Below, one piece after another: positions 37,253-43,778 of a stretch of 43,778 bases of DNA. The position numbers and the translations under genes were made by a program. The first letter of the stretch is position 1; every line of letters begins with the position of its first letter. Location of the stretch: positions 1 to 43,778 of the forward strand of contig CAIMUP010000007.1 in NCBI GenBank assembly GCA_903844645.1. Reading direction: 5' to 3'. This stretch comes from an uncultured Bacteroidota bacterium (lineage in GTDB: Bacteria > Bacteroidota > Bacteroidia > AKYH767-A > JABDAW01). The notes under the pieces were generated by a model. The model was not told where the DNA came from and made no database searches. It saw only the letters and a program-made list of their open reading frames with translations.

Positions 37253-37752
37253 GCTTTTATATTTTGTTTTTCAATTTCTGTTAAATAATCTGATTTCAAC
37301 AAATAGGGAATCATAAACTGTTTTAATTCCTTATCTTCTAGTTTATCGATAGTCATTACGATAAAATTCTTATCATCTTCTATAGAGCTTTTATAAAATA
37401 AAAAAAATGGTGCATTTGCCTGTGCTGCAAATCTAAGAAATCTTAATTCTATGTTCTGTTTGTCAGCGTCAACTGCTTTTTCTAGTAACGACTTCCCTTC
37501 TAAAAACTTCTCATATTTAGTGTAAGGATTAAAAACATAATTTGCCATCATCATTATTGCGCATGCCTTGTACCCTGCCAGTAATGCATCATTCTTTTCA
37601 TTATAATTTTGTAAAATCGACAAGATGCCTTTGCAGGCTAATTCTTCTGTAGCAGCCTTTTGGAATAGATTTCTAATATCCTGTTTTAAAGGTACATTGG
37701 AAAAACTATTTATTGTAATAAGGAATAAAATCAACGTAACAAAATTTCTCAT
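37249..37752 (-). CDS. Small exported helical protein of the carotenoid operon
   Basis: 167 residues, function unknown. The N-terminus MRNFVTLILFLITINSFS is a signal peptide, so it should be periplasmic. The rest is helical with a TPR-like rhythm (GKSLLEKAVDADKQNIELRFLRFAAQ). It overlaps crtB by 4 bp and idi by 4 bp, so it is locked into the operon, which makes an accessory role in pigment production plausible. No catalytic motif was recognised. Confidence 0.75.
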   Translation of the reverse strand: MRNFVTLILFLITINSFSNVPLKQDIRNLFQKAATEELACKGILSILQNYNEKNDALLAGYKACAIMMMANYVFNPYTKYEKFLEGKSLLEKAVDADKQNIELRFLRFAAQANAPFFLFYKSSIEDDKNFIVMTIDKLEDKELKQFMIPYLLKSDYLTEIEKQNIKA

Positions 37753-38585
37753 AACAGATTAAACTTATATTGAAACATACTATTTACCATCAAGCCAAAT
37801 TTCTTCCCATTACTAATTCTGATTCTTTCAATTAATACTCTTTCAGCAGGAACACGTTTGATTTTCTTAAATAGGGAATTGTAATAAACATAGGCCAAGT
37901 AAACACCTCCTTTTGATGAAGATGGAAGCATTTTAATCCCTATTAACGCCTCTTTGAAATCATCCTCTATTTCTTTTTCAATCGCAGCTTTTGTTGAAGA
38001 AGAAAATTTGGTCATATCAACATTTGGAAAGTAGGTCCTACCTAATTGTTGGTAATCTGCCTTTAGGTCCCTTAAGAAATTTATCTTCTGAAAAGCCGCC
38101 CCCAACTTCATGGCATAAGGTTTTAGTTCTTCAAAGTTTTTTTTATTTCCCTCAGTAAAAACATGAAGGCACATCAAACCAACAACTTCAGCAGAACCTA
38201 AAATATATTGGTTATATTTATCGGAAGTATAATCAATTTTCTCAAGATCCATCTCCATGCTTTGCAGAAAGGTATCGATTAAATCATAGCTGATATTAAA
38301 TTCATGAACTACTTTCTGAAAAGCATTTAATATTGGGTTTAATGAAATACCTGATTCGAGTGCTTCATAGGTATCATTTTTAAATTTTTCCAAAAGATAT
38401 TTCCTGTCATATCCTTCAAAGCTATCCACTATTTCATCAGCAAAACGAACGAATCCATAGATGGAATAGATCGGATTTCTCAAGCTATTCTTAAGGAAGT
38501 ATATTCCTAATGAAAAACTTGTGCTGTACTCTTTGGTGGTGAGTTTGCTGCACTTCACCGACACATCATCAAATAACAACTTCAT
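37749..38585 (-). CDS. crtB: Phytoene synthase
   Basis: 278 residues, squalene/phytoene-synthase fold. The first Asp-rich motif is D50-E-I-V-D54 in FVRFADEIVDSF and the second is D173-L-K-A-D177 in INFLRDLKADYQQLGRTYFP; both bind the Mg-diphosphate. It condenses two GGPP into phytoene, the first committed step. GGPP synthase is not in the window. It overlaps crtI by 17 bp. Confidence 0.94.
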   Translation of the reverse strand: MKLLFDDVSVKCSKLTTKEYSTSFSLGIYFLKNSLRNPIYSIYGFVRFADEIVDSFEGYDRKYLLEKFKNDTYEALESGISLNPILNAFQKVVHEFNISYDLIDTFLQSMEMDLEKIDYTSDKYNQYILGSAEVVGLMCLHVFTEGNKKNFEELKPYAMKLGAAFQKINFLRDLKADYQQLGRTYFPNVDMTKFSSSTKAAIEKEIEDDFKEALIGIKMLPSSSKGGVYLAYVYYNSLFKKIKRVPAERVLIERIRISNGKKFGLMVNSMFQYKFNLL

Positions 38586-40065
38586 GATTATTTTTATTTA
38601 TTATTTTTATTAATTCATTTGCGACTACTTTACCAGATATTATTGAAGGTGGAACACCCGGTCCTGGAACAGTAAGCTGGCCAGCATAAAAGAGATTACT
38701 TACTTTCTTGTTTCTGATTTTTGGTTTTAATATGGCAGTTTGCATCAAGGTATTTGCCAAACCATAAGCATTACCTTTATAGGAATTATAATCTAAAATA
38801 AAATCATTGACGCAATAACTTTTCTTATAATCTATATGATCAATAATATTTTCGTCACATTGTTTTTCCAAACGTTCCATCATGATCTTGAAATAGGTTT
38901 CTCTTGTTTGCTCCGAGTCTTTTAAGCCAGGGGCAATAGGCATTAGCAGAAATAAGTTTTCATGTTCATCCGGTGCTACTCTTGAGTCTGTTTTTGAAGG
39001 GCAACATGTATAAAACAAAGGCTTGTTTGGCCATTGTGGATTCTTATATATTTCTAAAGAATGATTATACAAATCTTCATCAAAGAATAAGGTATGATGA
39101 TTCAGCGACTTAATTTTCTTTTTAATTCCTAAGAAATATATCAGACAAGAAGGCGCGAAGGTTTTATTATCCCAATAGCTTTCATCATAATTTCTATGTT
39201 CCTCTTGCAACAACTTGCTTTCTACATGATGGTAATCTGCTGATGCAATTATTGTATCAAACGAAAATATTTCACCATTGACAAGTATGCTTTTAGCTTG
39301 ATTGCCTTCAACAATTATCTTTTCAACATTGGCATTAAGATGAAAAGTTGTTCCTTTATTCTTGGCAACTTCTATCATTCCATCAATTACTTTTCCAAAG
39401 CCTCCCATCGGATACCAAGTCCCTAATTTCAGTCCTGCATAGTTCATTAGACTATAGAGTGCGGGCGTGTCTTGAGGCATTGCACCAAGAAACAAAACAG
39501 GGAATTCCATCAATGCAATTAATTTAGGATTAGTAAAGAACTTCCTGACATGCTTACTGAAAGAAGAGAAAACCTGTAATCGAAACATTCCTTTTATCAA
39601 ATCCATATCAGCGAATTCAGAAAGTGAAAGCCCTGGTTTATAGACCAAGTTTTCGATGCCAGTTTTGTATTTATATTCTGCTTCTTTCAAAAAGGCATTC
39701 AATTTTTCTGAACTCCCTTTTTCTATGGATTCAAAGAGCTTGCCTAGTGCTTCGTAATTCTCTGGCACATGCATGGTGTCATTGTTTCCAAAAACTACAT
39801 CAAAGGAAGGATCCAACAGTTTCAATTCATAAAAATCAGAAACTTTATAACCAAAATCATTAAAGAACTTCTCGAAAACTCCAGGCATCCAATACCAACT
39901 AGGGCCCATGTCAAACAAATATCCATTATCAGTTTTGAAATTCCTGGCTCGGCCACCAGCTTGTGAATTCTTTTCAAAAACATGCACATCATGACCTGCG
40001 GCAGACAAATATGCTGCTGCACTTATCCCTGAAAAACCTGATCCTATGATGGCTATTTTTGACAT
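38569..40065 (-). CDS. crtI: Phytoene desaturase (CrtI-type FAD oxidoreductase)
   Basis: 498 residues. The N-terminal FAD-binding motif is G8-S-G-F-S-G13, followed by the acidic strand end VFEKN and GGRARNF. The C-terminal CrtI signature FYAGQLTVPGPGVPPSIISG ends with the FAD-binding helix. It introduces the conjugated double bonds that turn phytoene into lycopene. Its start lies 29 bp after the regulator stop, so it is probably the second gene of the operon. Confidence 0.94.
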   Translation of the reverse strand: MSKIAIIGSGFSGISAAAYLSAAGHDVHVFEKNSQAGGRARNFKTDNGYLFDMGPSWYWMPGVFEKFFNDFGYKVSDFYELKLLDPSFDVVFGNNDTMHVPENYEALGKLFESIEKGSSEKLNAFLKEAEYKYKTGIENLVYKPGLSLSEFADMDLIKGMFRLQVFSSFSKHVRKFFTNPKLIALMEFPVLFLGAMPQDTPALYSLMNYAGLKLGTWYPMGGFGKVIDGMIEVAKNKGTTFHLNANVEKIIVEGNQAKSILVNGEIFSFDTIIASADYHHVESKLLQEEHRNYDESYWDNKTFAPSCLIYFLGIKKKIKSLNHHTLFFDEDLYNHSLEIYKNPQWPNKPLFYTCCPSKTDSRVAPDEHENLFLLMPIAPGLKDSEQTRETYFKIMMERLEKQCDENIIDHIDYKKSYCVNDFILDYNSYKGNAYGLANTLMQTAILKPKIRNKKVSNLFYAGQLTVPGPGVPPSIISGKVVANELIKIINKNNHEVVI

Positions 40066-40094
40066 TTTATCTGTTTATTTTTATGCGATGACTT

Positions 40095-40973
40095 TTAAAC
40101 GAGGGAGGCTTCCAATTCTTCAACAGAGCGAATCCAACTATTGCTTTTACCCATCTTTAATTTCTTGATCAAATTTTCATTTCCTGATAGGTGAATCTTG
40201 ATATTCTTAAAGCCCTTATTCAAGGTATTCAAATACATTTGTGAATATTCCGGATTGTCATTATGCACCAGAAAGAATAAAAGATTGGTCGGTTCTATTT
40301 CTTCAACGGCTGTTACAATAGTTTCGCAAGGGACATTATTACCTAGGTAAACAACCTTTTTACCAGCCTGTCGAATAATATAAGAGGCAAACAGCAAACC
40401 TATCTCATGATATTCGTTTTCTGGAAGGAATAAAAGCCAAGTGTCGTTGGATGTTTTTGAAGGGGGTAAAGAATCAATGGCGGTAAATAATTTCTGCCTG
40501 ATAATATTACTGATGAAATGCTCTTGAGCCGGTGACATCGTGCCACTTGACCACATCAAGCCAATTCTATTCAGCATAGGATAAATAATCTTAATATAGC
40601 AATCCTTGACCCCCATTCGCAGTAGGCAATTAGAGAATATTTTCTCAAAATGAAGCTCATCAAAACTTACTCCAGATGCAATCAACTGAGAGATGAAATA
40701 TTCATTTCCTCCAACCGAAACAATACTTTTTTCGAGTTGTTCTTCCAATATCATAAACAGTTCCTTATCCGTCATGACACATAATTGGGATACCTTATAT
40801 CTAACACCCATAAGACATACGATATTCAGCAATCGCCTAAGCTGTGAGTTATCATAATATCTTGTATTCCCCTCCGAACGCATTGGTGTAAGGGCATTGT
40901 ATCGCTGTTCCCATACACGGATGGTATGGGCTTTGATACCTGAAAACTGCTGCAATTGTGATATTGTGAACAT
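40095..40973 (-). CDS. CarH-like MerR-family B12-dependent light-responsive regulator
   Basis: 292 residues from the ATG at 40973. An in-frame TTG at 40997 falls inside the -7 box and is rejected. Residues 1-70 are a MerR helix-turn-helix (TISQLQQFSGIKAHTIRVWEQRY). Residues about 85-165 are the four-helix cap with W141 and E151-H152, the Wx9EH motif of CarH that covers adenosylcobalamin. Residues about 175-285 are a B12-binding Rossmann domain with E187-Y-H189-E-I-G192, the ExHxxG motif carrying the lower-ligand His. In the characterised CarH proteins, light breaks the B12 Co-C bond, the tetramer falls apart and repression ends. All the motifs are intact here, so a working photoreceptor is likely. 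It heads the carotenoid operon. Confidence 0.9.
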   Translation of the reverse strand: MFTISQLQQFSGIKAHTIRVWEQRYNALTPMRSEGNTRYYDNSQLRRLLNIVCLMGVRYKVSQLCVMTDKELFMILEEQLEKSIVSVGGNEYFISQLIASGVSFDELHFEKIFSNCLLRMGVKDCYIKIIYPMLNRIGLMWSSGTMSPAQEHFISNIIRQKLFTAIDSLPPSKTSNDTWLLFLPENEYHEIGLLFASYIIRQAGKKVVYLGNNVPCETIVTAVEEIEPTNLLFFLVHNDNPEYSQMYLNTLNKGFKNIKIHLSGNENLIKKLKMGKSNSWIRSVEELEASLV

Positions 40974-40980
40974 ATATTTT

Positions 40981-41010
40981 TGTTTAAGACGGTGCAAATT
41001 TACTTAAACA
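40981..41010. promoter_or_regulatory. Operator-like dyad 1 over the -7 box
   Basis: TGTTTAAG (40981-40988), 14 bases, CTTAAACA (41003-41010): a perfect 8-bp inverted repeat enclosing the -7 box of the regulator promoter. A bound repressor here would block transcription. Confidence 0.65.
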
Positions 41011-41026
41011 ATACGACATGACCAAA
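40995..41026 (-). promoter_or_regulatory. Promoter of the carH-crt operon
   Basis: On the - strand TTTG (41026-41023), a 20-bp spacer and TAAATTTG (41002-40995): a full Bacteroidota promoter. Transcription would start near 40989, giving a leader of about 15 bases. Confidence 0.8.
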
Positions 41027-41042
41027 TACATTATACTTATTT

Positions 41043-41072
41043 TGTTTAAATATCTTATTTTTAACTTAAACA
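41043..41072. promoter_or_regulatory. Operator-like dyad 2 upstream of the -33 box
   Basis: TGTTTAAA (41043-41050), 14 bases, CTTAAACA (41065-41072). It has the same arms (one base differs) and the same 22-bp arm offset as dyad 1, displaced by 62 bp, close to six helical turns. It lies between the divergent LytTR gene and the carH promoter. Confidence 0.6.
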
Positions 41073-41226
41073 TTAACATCATCTAATAAATGATTGTTAC
41101 TTTGGATTTGAAAATATAGTCCATTACTCGATGCTTGATAGCTATTGCTCACGATAGCATCAAATCTTACAATTATAATGCGTTACTTTGGCCTGCTAAA
41201 GAGTATGGTAAATAAAACACCTTATA

Positions 41227-42015
41227 ATGGGTCAGTTTGCATCAATAATTGTCTTCACCGAAGATCATCATTTCGCCGCTACTGTTGATGATTTGATTCA
41301 TCTCGAGCCAGTGGGTTTGTTATATCTGGGTTGCTATACCGACTTGAATTTATTCCTTCACGACCTCGAGGTAGAAGATGACGCCATCGTTTTCATCTAT
41401 CTCGTTGCTGGTAAAAAGAATCTTCAGGAATACCTGCTTTCACTGCATTTGCTGCATCGTAAGTTCGTTTGCATCATTCCTGAAGATGGCGAATATGCTG
41501 CGGAATTGCAGTGCATGAAAATTCATTACATTTCCCTGCCTGTTACAAAAATCAAAATCCTGGTAGAGATAAAATGTTCATCAAAGAAGAAGCCCTTGGT
41601 TGAATTGATAGTGCTGCCGGAAATGGTGCATGATGATTCCGTCAAGAAATTGAAACCCATTACCATTCCGCTCGGAATAAGGTATGTTTTCAAGGTGGCG
41701 GGTGGCAAAAGGCGTTTTTATTTGAATGCCATCATACGGTTTTACATGAAAGACCGCAAGCTGTATTTGGTAAATAACAATCATCGGAGTTTTGAAATCA
41801 AAGACAAGTTCAACACCCTGCGAGATTGTTTATTGGAGCATGGCTTTGTGTGTTCGCATCGCTCTCAACTGATGAATTTGAATTATGTGGACGACCTGAA
41901 AAAGAAGGATCGGATTTATATGTCCAAGATTGGCACTACCGAATTTCCTGTTGGCAATGTTTATTTGATGGAGTTCAGAAAAGCATGGAAAAATTTCGCT
42001 CCTAAGAATATTTAG
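41227..42015 (+). CDS. LytTR-family transcriptional regulator with a degenerate receiver-like domain
   Basis: 262 residues. Residues about 165-257 are a LytTR DNA-binding domain (IIRFYMKDRKLYLVNNN ... FVCSHRSQLMNLNYVDDL ... FPVGNVYLMEFRKAW). Residues 1-120 have the alpha/beta rhythm of a receiver (SIIVFTEDHHFAATVDDLI, then DAIVFIYLV) but lack the phospho-Asp; IVFIYLV stands where ILDxxM is expected. It therefore probably does not respond to phosphorylation. It is divergent from the carotenoid operon and shares the upstream region that contains operator-like dyad 2. Confidence 0.85.
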   Translation: MGQFASIIVFTEDHHFAATVDDLIHLEPVGLLYLGCYTDLNLFLHDLEVEDDAIVFIYLVAGKKNLQEYLLSLHLLHRKFVCIIPEDGEYAAELQCMKIHYISLPVTKIKILVEIKCSSKKKPLVELIVLPEMVHDDSVKKLKPITIPLGIRYVFKVAGGKRRFYLNAIIRFYMKDRKLYLVNNNHRSFEIKDKFNTLRDCLLEHGFVCSHRSQLMNLNYVDDLKKKDRIYMSKIGTTEFPVGNVYLMEFRKAWKNFAPKNI

Positions 42016-42043
42016 CGATTTCACAAATAGATTCAACGATAAT

Positions 42044-42085
42044 ACAAGTTCGGTCGCAAAATACACAAGTTCGGGCCATATTATA
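42044..42085 (+). repeat. Two-copy 21-bp direct repeat
   Basis: acaagttcgg at 42044-42053 and 42065-42074, offset exactly 21 bp, in the spacer downstream of the LytTR gene. It may be a nascent or decayed member of the 21-bp class, but two short copies are weak evidence. Confidence 0.5.
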
Positions 42086-42207
42086 AGCTAAAAAGTTTTT
42101 CATTTAGCCAGGCGGTTAATTATCTCCAATTTTGCTGCCGTAAATCGCTTTAACGATAGCGACACAAAAATTTAAAGTATTAATAATAACAATTAAAATT
42201 AAAGAAA

Positions 42208-42393
42208 ATGGTAGAAACAACATTAGAAGGCCGCTGGAATGAAAAGAAAGCCGCAATGAAAAAGGCCTATCCGAAACTGACGGATGCCGACGTAAAGTAT
42301 GTATCCGAGGGGCATCAGGAACTGCTCGACAATCTCTCGCACAAAACTGGGTTGGATGAAGAAGAACTGATAATTTGGCTCGACTCACTGTAG
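42208..42393 (+). CDS. CsbD-like small stress protein
   Basis: 61 residues. The pattern EGRWNEKKAAMKKAYPKLTDADVKYV ... QELLDNLSHKTGLDEEEL matches the CsbD-like family of small, soluble, helical, general-stress-associated proteins. Its length is normal. The molecular role of the family is unknown. It is 51 bp upstream of the next gene on the same strand and could be co-transcribed. Confidence 0.85.
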   Translation: MVETTLEGRWNEKKAAMKKAYPKLTDADVKYVSEGHQELLDNLSHKTGLDEEELIIWLDSL

Positions 42394-42444
42394 GAATTAT
42401 GAATTATAGATTATGAATTATAAACCAATTAAAAAATAAATAAA

Positions 42445-43122
42445 ATGGTAAAGACAATTGTATTCAAAAAAGGAAAATTTTATGTGGTAACAGGCTCAAA
42501 GAATGGTAAGGGCAATTACATCGTATTGATGAGCATGCCTACGGCCATTCACATTATTACGGCAGCATTAAACATTAAGGACTCTGACCCAAGCCGAGGA
42601 GTAAAAGCATTAGTGGTGGCAACTGCTTGTGGCACCAGCACCTTTGTCATCATCCCCATCGGTACCATCACGGCACTGTTGGCAGCCATTGCGGCTTATA
42701 ACAGTGCTGTAGGAGCACAGAAAAAGGCGAAGTGGAGAATCGTTAAGACCAGTTTAAAATCAATTATGAGGACCTTCCAAAACGCAATGGATTTGGTCCC
42801 TGCCGATGCGGTAGCTTGTTGTGAAAGCGGAGGTTTTAAGGTTAAAAAAGTGTCTATTAAGCAAAAGAATGTCTTTACCGCAGAAAGAGGACTTGAATCT
42901 GGAACGGTGCAATTAGTAGGTAATACAAGTCGTGCAAATCATTTCCACGCATGGTGGGTTTCTACAGATGGGATTAATTTTATATTAATCATGGGAACCA
43001 GCGATGCCGATAATCTGATTACCGATTTGCTGCCGAATAAAAGATATTGGTTTCAGCATCAGTTAAGGATGGCTAAAGGACCACATGGAGCCTTGCAAAC
43101 CTTGTTTGTTGATGTTCTTTAA
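42445..43122 (+). CDS. Conserved-looking protein with C-terminal Fn3-like domain
   Basis: 225 residues, function unknown. Residues about 1-95 include a Gly/Ala-rich hydrophobic stretch (ALVVATACGTSTFVIIPIGTITALLAAIAAY) that could form a helical hairpin. Residues 95-140 are basic and helical (KKAKWRIVKTSLKSIMRTFQNAM). Residues about 150-225 look like a small beta sandwich of fibronectin-III type (SGTVQLVGN ... HAWWVSTDGINF ... ITDLLPNKRYWFQHQ). There is no signal peptide. It is followed by an 18-bp hairpin and array 6. Confidence 0.7.
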   Translation: MVKTIVFKKGKFYVVTGSKNGKGNYIVLMSMPTAIHIITAALNIKDSDPSRGVKALVVATACGTSTFVIIPIGTITALLAAIAAYNSAVGAQKKAKWRIVKTSLKSIMRTFQNAMDLVPADAVACCESGGFKVKKVSIKQKNVFTAERGLESGTVQLVGNTSRANHFHAWWVSTDGINFILIMGTSDADNLITDLLPNKRYWFQHQLRMAKGPHGALQTLFVDVL

Positions 43123-43130
43123 TATAAACT

Positions 43131-43176
43131 TCATTAAATGGGTTAATGGTAATATCATCATTAACCCATTTAATGA
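43131..43176 (+). other. Long perfect hairpin without T-run
   Basis: The arms are 43131-43148 and 43159-43176: 18 bp, perfect, with a 10-nt loop (gtaatatcat). No T-run follows, so it is not a standard intrinsic terminator for the gene ending at 43122. It could stabilise the 3' end or be a palindromic element. Confidence 0.8.
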
Positions 43177-43209
43177 TGATAGATTAGGGTAAAAGTGAAG
43201 CATCTTACC

Positions 43210-43472
43210 ATTGAAACAACCAATTGTAATGCTGTAGAGACGAACAATAGGGCTGTTGGAACGGACTGTAGTGCAAAACTAACGGACTGTAAGGCTGTAC
43301 ACACGGACTGTAAGACAGTAGAGACGGAGAGTAAGGCTGTACACGCCTATTGTATGGCTGTAGAGACGAAGAGTAAGGCAGTACAAACGTATTGTAAGGC
43401 TGTACAGACGTATTGCATGGCTGAACAGACGTAAAGCAAGGATGTACAGACGATCTGCATGGCTTTTGGTCT
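43210..43472 (+). repeat. 21-bp tandem array 6 (about 12 units)
   Basis: Units start at 43231, 43252, 43273, 43294, 43315 and onward to 43441 at exact 21-bp steps, with a weaker one at 43210. The open frame reads heptads such as AVHTDCK and AVQTYCM. An in-frame TAA at 43432-43434 ends the ORF, but the 21-bp phase continues for the rest of that unit and one full further unit. The array ends with cttttggtct (43463-43472), the same ten bases that end array 1 (226-235). Confidence 0.9.
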
Positions 43473-43566
43473 GAACATTTTTATTTTTAGCTTAAAAACA
43501 AGGTGAAAATTTAAAAGCAAGGGAGAATAAATAAATACTATGCTGTAATAAGGATGAAAGATTTAG

Positions 43567-43574
43567 TACATTTG
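43567..43574 (+). promoter_or_regulatory. -7 box before the terminal small ORF
   Basis: TACATTTG matches TAnnTTTG, 34 bases before an ATG at 43609. There is no -33 TTTG box. Confidence 0.45.
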
Positions 43575-43608
43575 CCGAATGAAAATAATAATGACAATTG
43601 GATAAAAT

Positions 43609-43776
43609 ATGAATAAAGCGAAATACATTTTACTTAAAACCTTCGCAAATCCTACCAAAAAGTGTTGGACTTACGAAAGTTTTGAGAGAGGAGTTTCGTA
43701 TATATATATGTTAGCTGAAATAATAGGAACGCGCGTACCAACTTTAACCGACAGACAGAAATTAATTATAAACTAA
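43609..43776 (+). CDS. Small hypothetical protein (55 residues)
   Basis: An ORF from ATG 43609 to TAA 43774-43776: MNKAKYILLKTFANPTKK ... YIYMLAEIIGTRVPTLTDRQ. It is basic, with no signal peptide and no recognised family. Support comes from the exact -7 box just upstream and the absence of any competing feature in 43473-43778. Short ORFs occur by chance, so it remains tentative. Confidence 0.4.
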   Translation: MNKAKYILLKTFANPTKKCWTYESFERGVSYIYMLAEIIGTRVPTLTDRQKLIIN

Positions 43777-43778
43777 AA

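Noticed and set aside
40974-40997. Longer CarH-like protein starting at TTG 40997
   Set aside because: The TTG lies inside the TAAATTTG -7 box, so it would not be in the transcript.

Overview
The window is a chromosomal segment of a Bacteroidota bacterium, probably from the Chitinophagales/Sphingobacteriia side. Four independent signs agree. There are many promoters of the TAnnTTTG type. Four large secreted proteins end in a YPNP-type C-terminal domain for type IX secretion (T9SS). The tmRNA encodes the tag GENNYALAA. The carotenoid cluster has a Bacteroidota layout with a CrtYcd-type cyclase. No phage, plasmid, insertion sequence or CRISPR array was recognised.

Layout. 1-5.2 kb: a 21-bp tandem array, a secreted protein of unknown function and a large outer-membrane beta-barrel protein. 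5.3-6.9 kb: tmRNA (ssrA) and a winged-helix protein whose N-terminal half is a 42-bp-repeat array. 6.9-12.8 kb: a 1965-residue T9SS adhesin-like protein with a degenerate Omp28-like domain and many PKD-like modules. 12.8-14.5 kb: a 42-bp array with hairpin units and an unknown 323-residue protein. 14.5-18.4 kb: a likely operon parC - RsmB-like RNA methyltransferase - SET-domain protein. 18.5-25.7 kb: a sialidase-like T9SS protein, a 42-bp array, a membrane-anchored receiver protein, mutS, tRNA-Gly(GCC), tRNA-Leu(TAA) and an SBBP beta-propeller T9SS protein. 25.9-33.8 kb: a 21-bp array, an M16 peptidase and a 2081-residue T9SS adhesin. 34.1-34.8 kb: a degraded 21-bp-period G-rich array and other dispersed-repeat debris. 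34.8-41.0 kb: a leftward carotenoid operon headed by a CarH-like B12 photoreceptor-repressor (carH-crtI-crtB-hypothetical-idi-SRPBCC-crtZ-crtYcd) and ending in a truncated photolyase. 41.2-43.8 kb: a LytTR regulator, a CsbD-like protein, an unknown protein, another 21-bp array and a small ORF.

The carotenoid operon is the clearest pathway. Idi, CrtB, CrtI, the cyclase and CrtZ together would take isopentenyl-PP-derived precursors to zeaxanthin-type xanthophylls. GGPP synthase is not in the window. The regulator keeps the B12-binding motifs of light-sensing CarH. Its own promoter is flanked by two identical-geometry dyads, which predicts light-dependent autoregulation of the whole operon.

The most unusual signal is a set of at least seven tandem arrays whose repeat sequences are unrelated but whose period is always 21 bp or 42 bp. 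Six are intergenic and one lies in a gene. One array runs past an in-frame stop, several are built of dyad-symmetric units or bounded by inverted repeats, and all four T9SS-cargo genes have such an array a few hundred bases upstream. I know no named family for this and put it forward as the candidate undescribed system.
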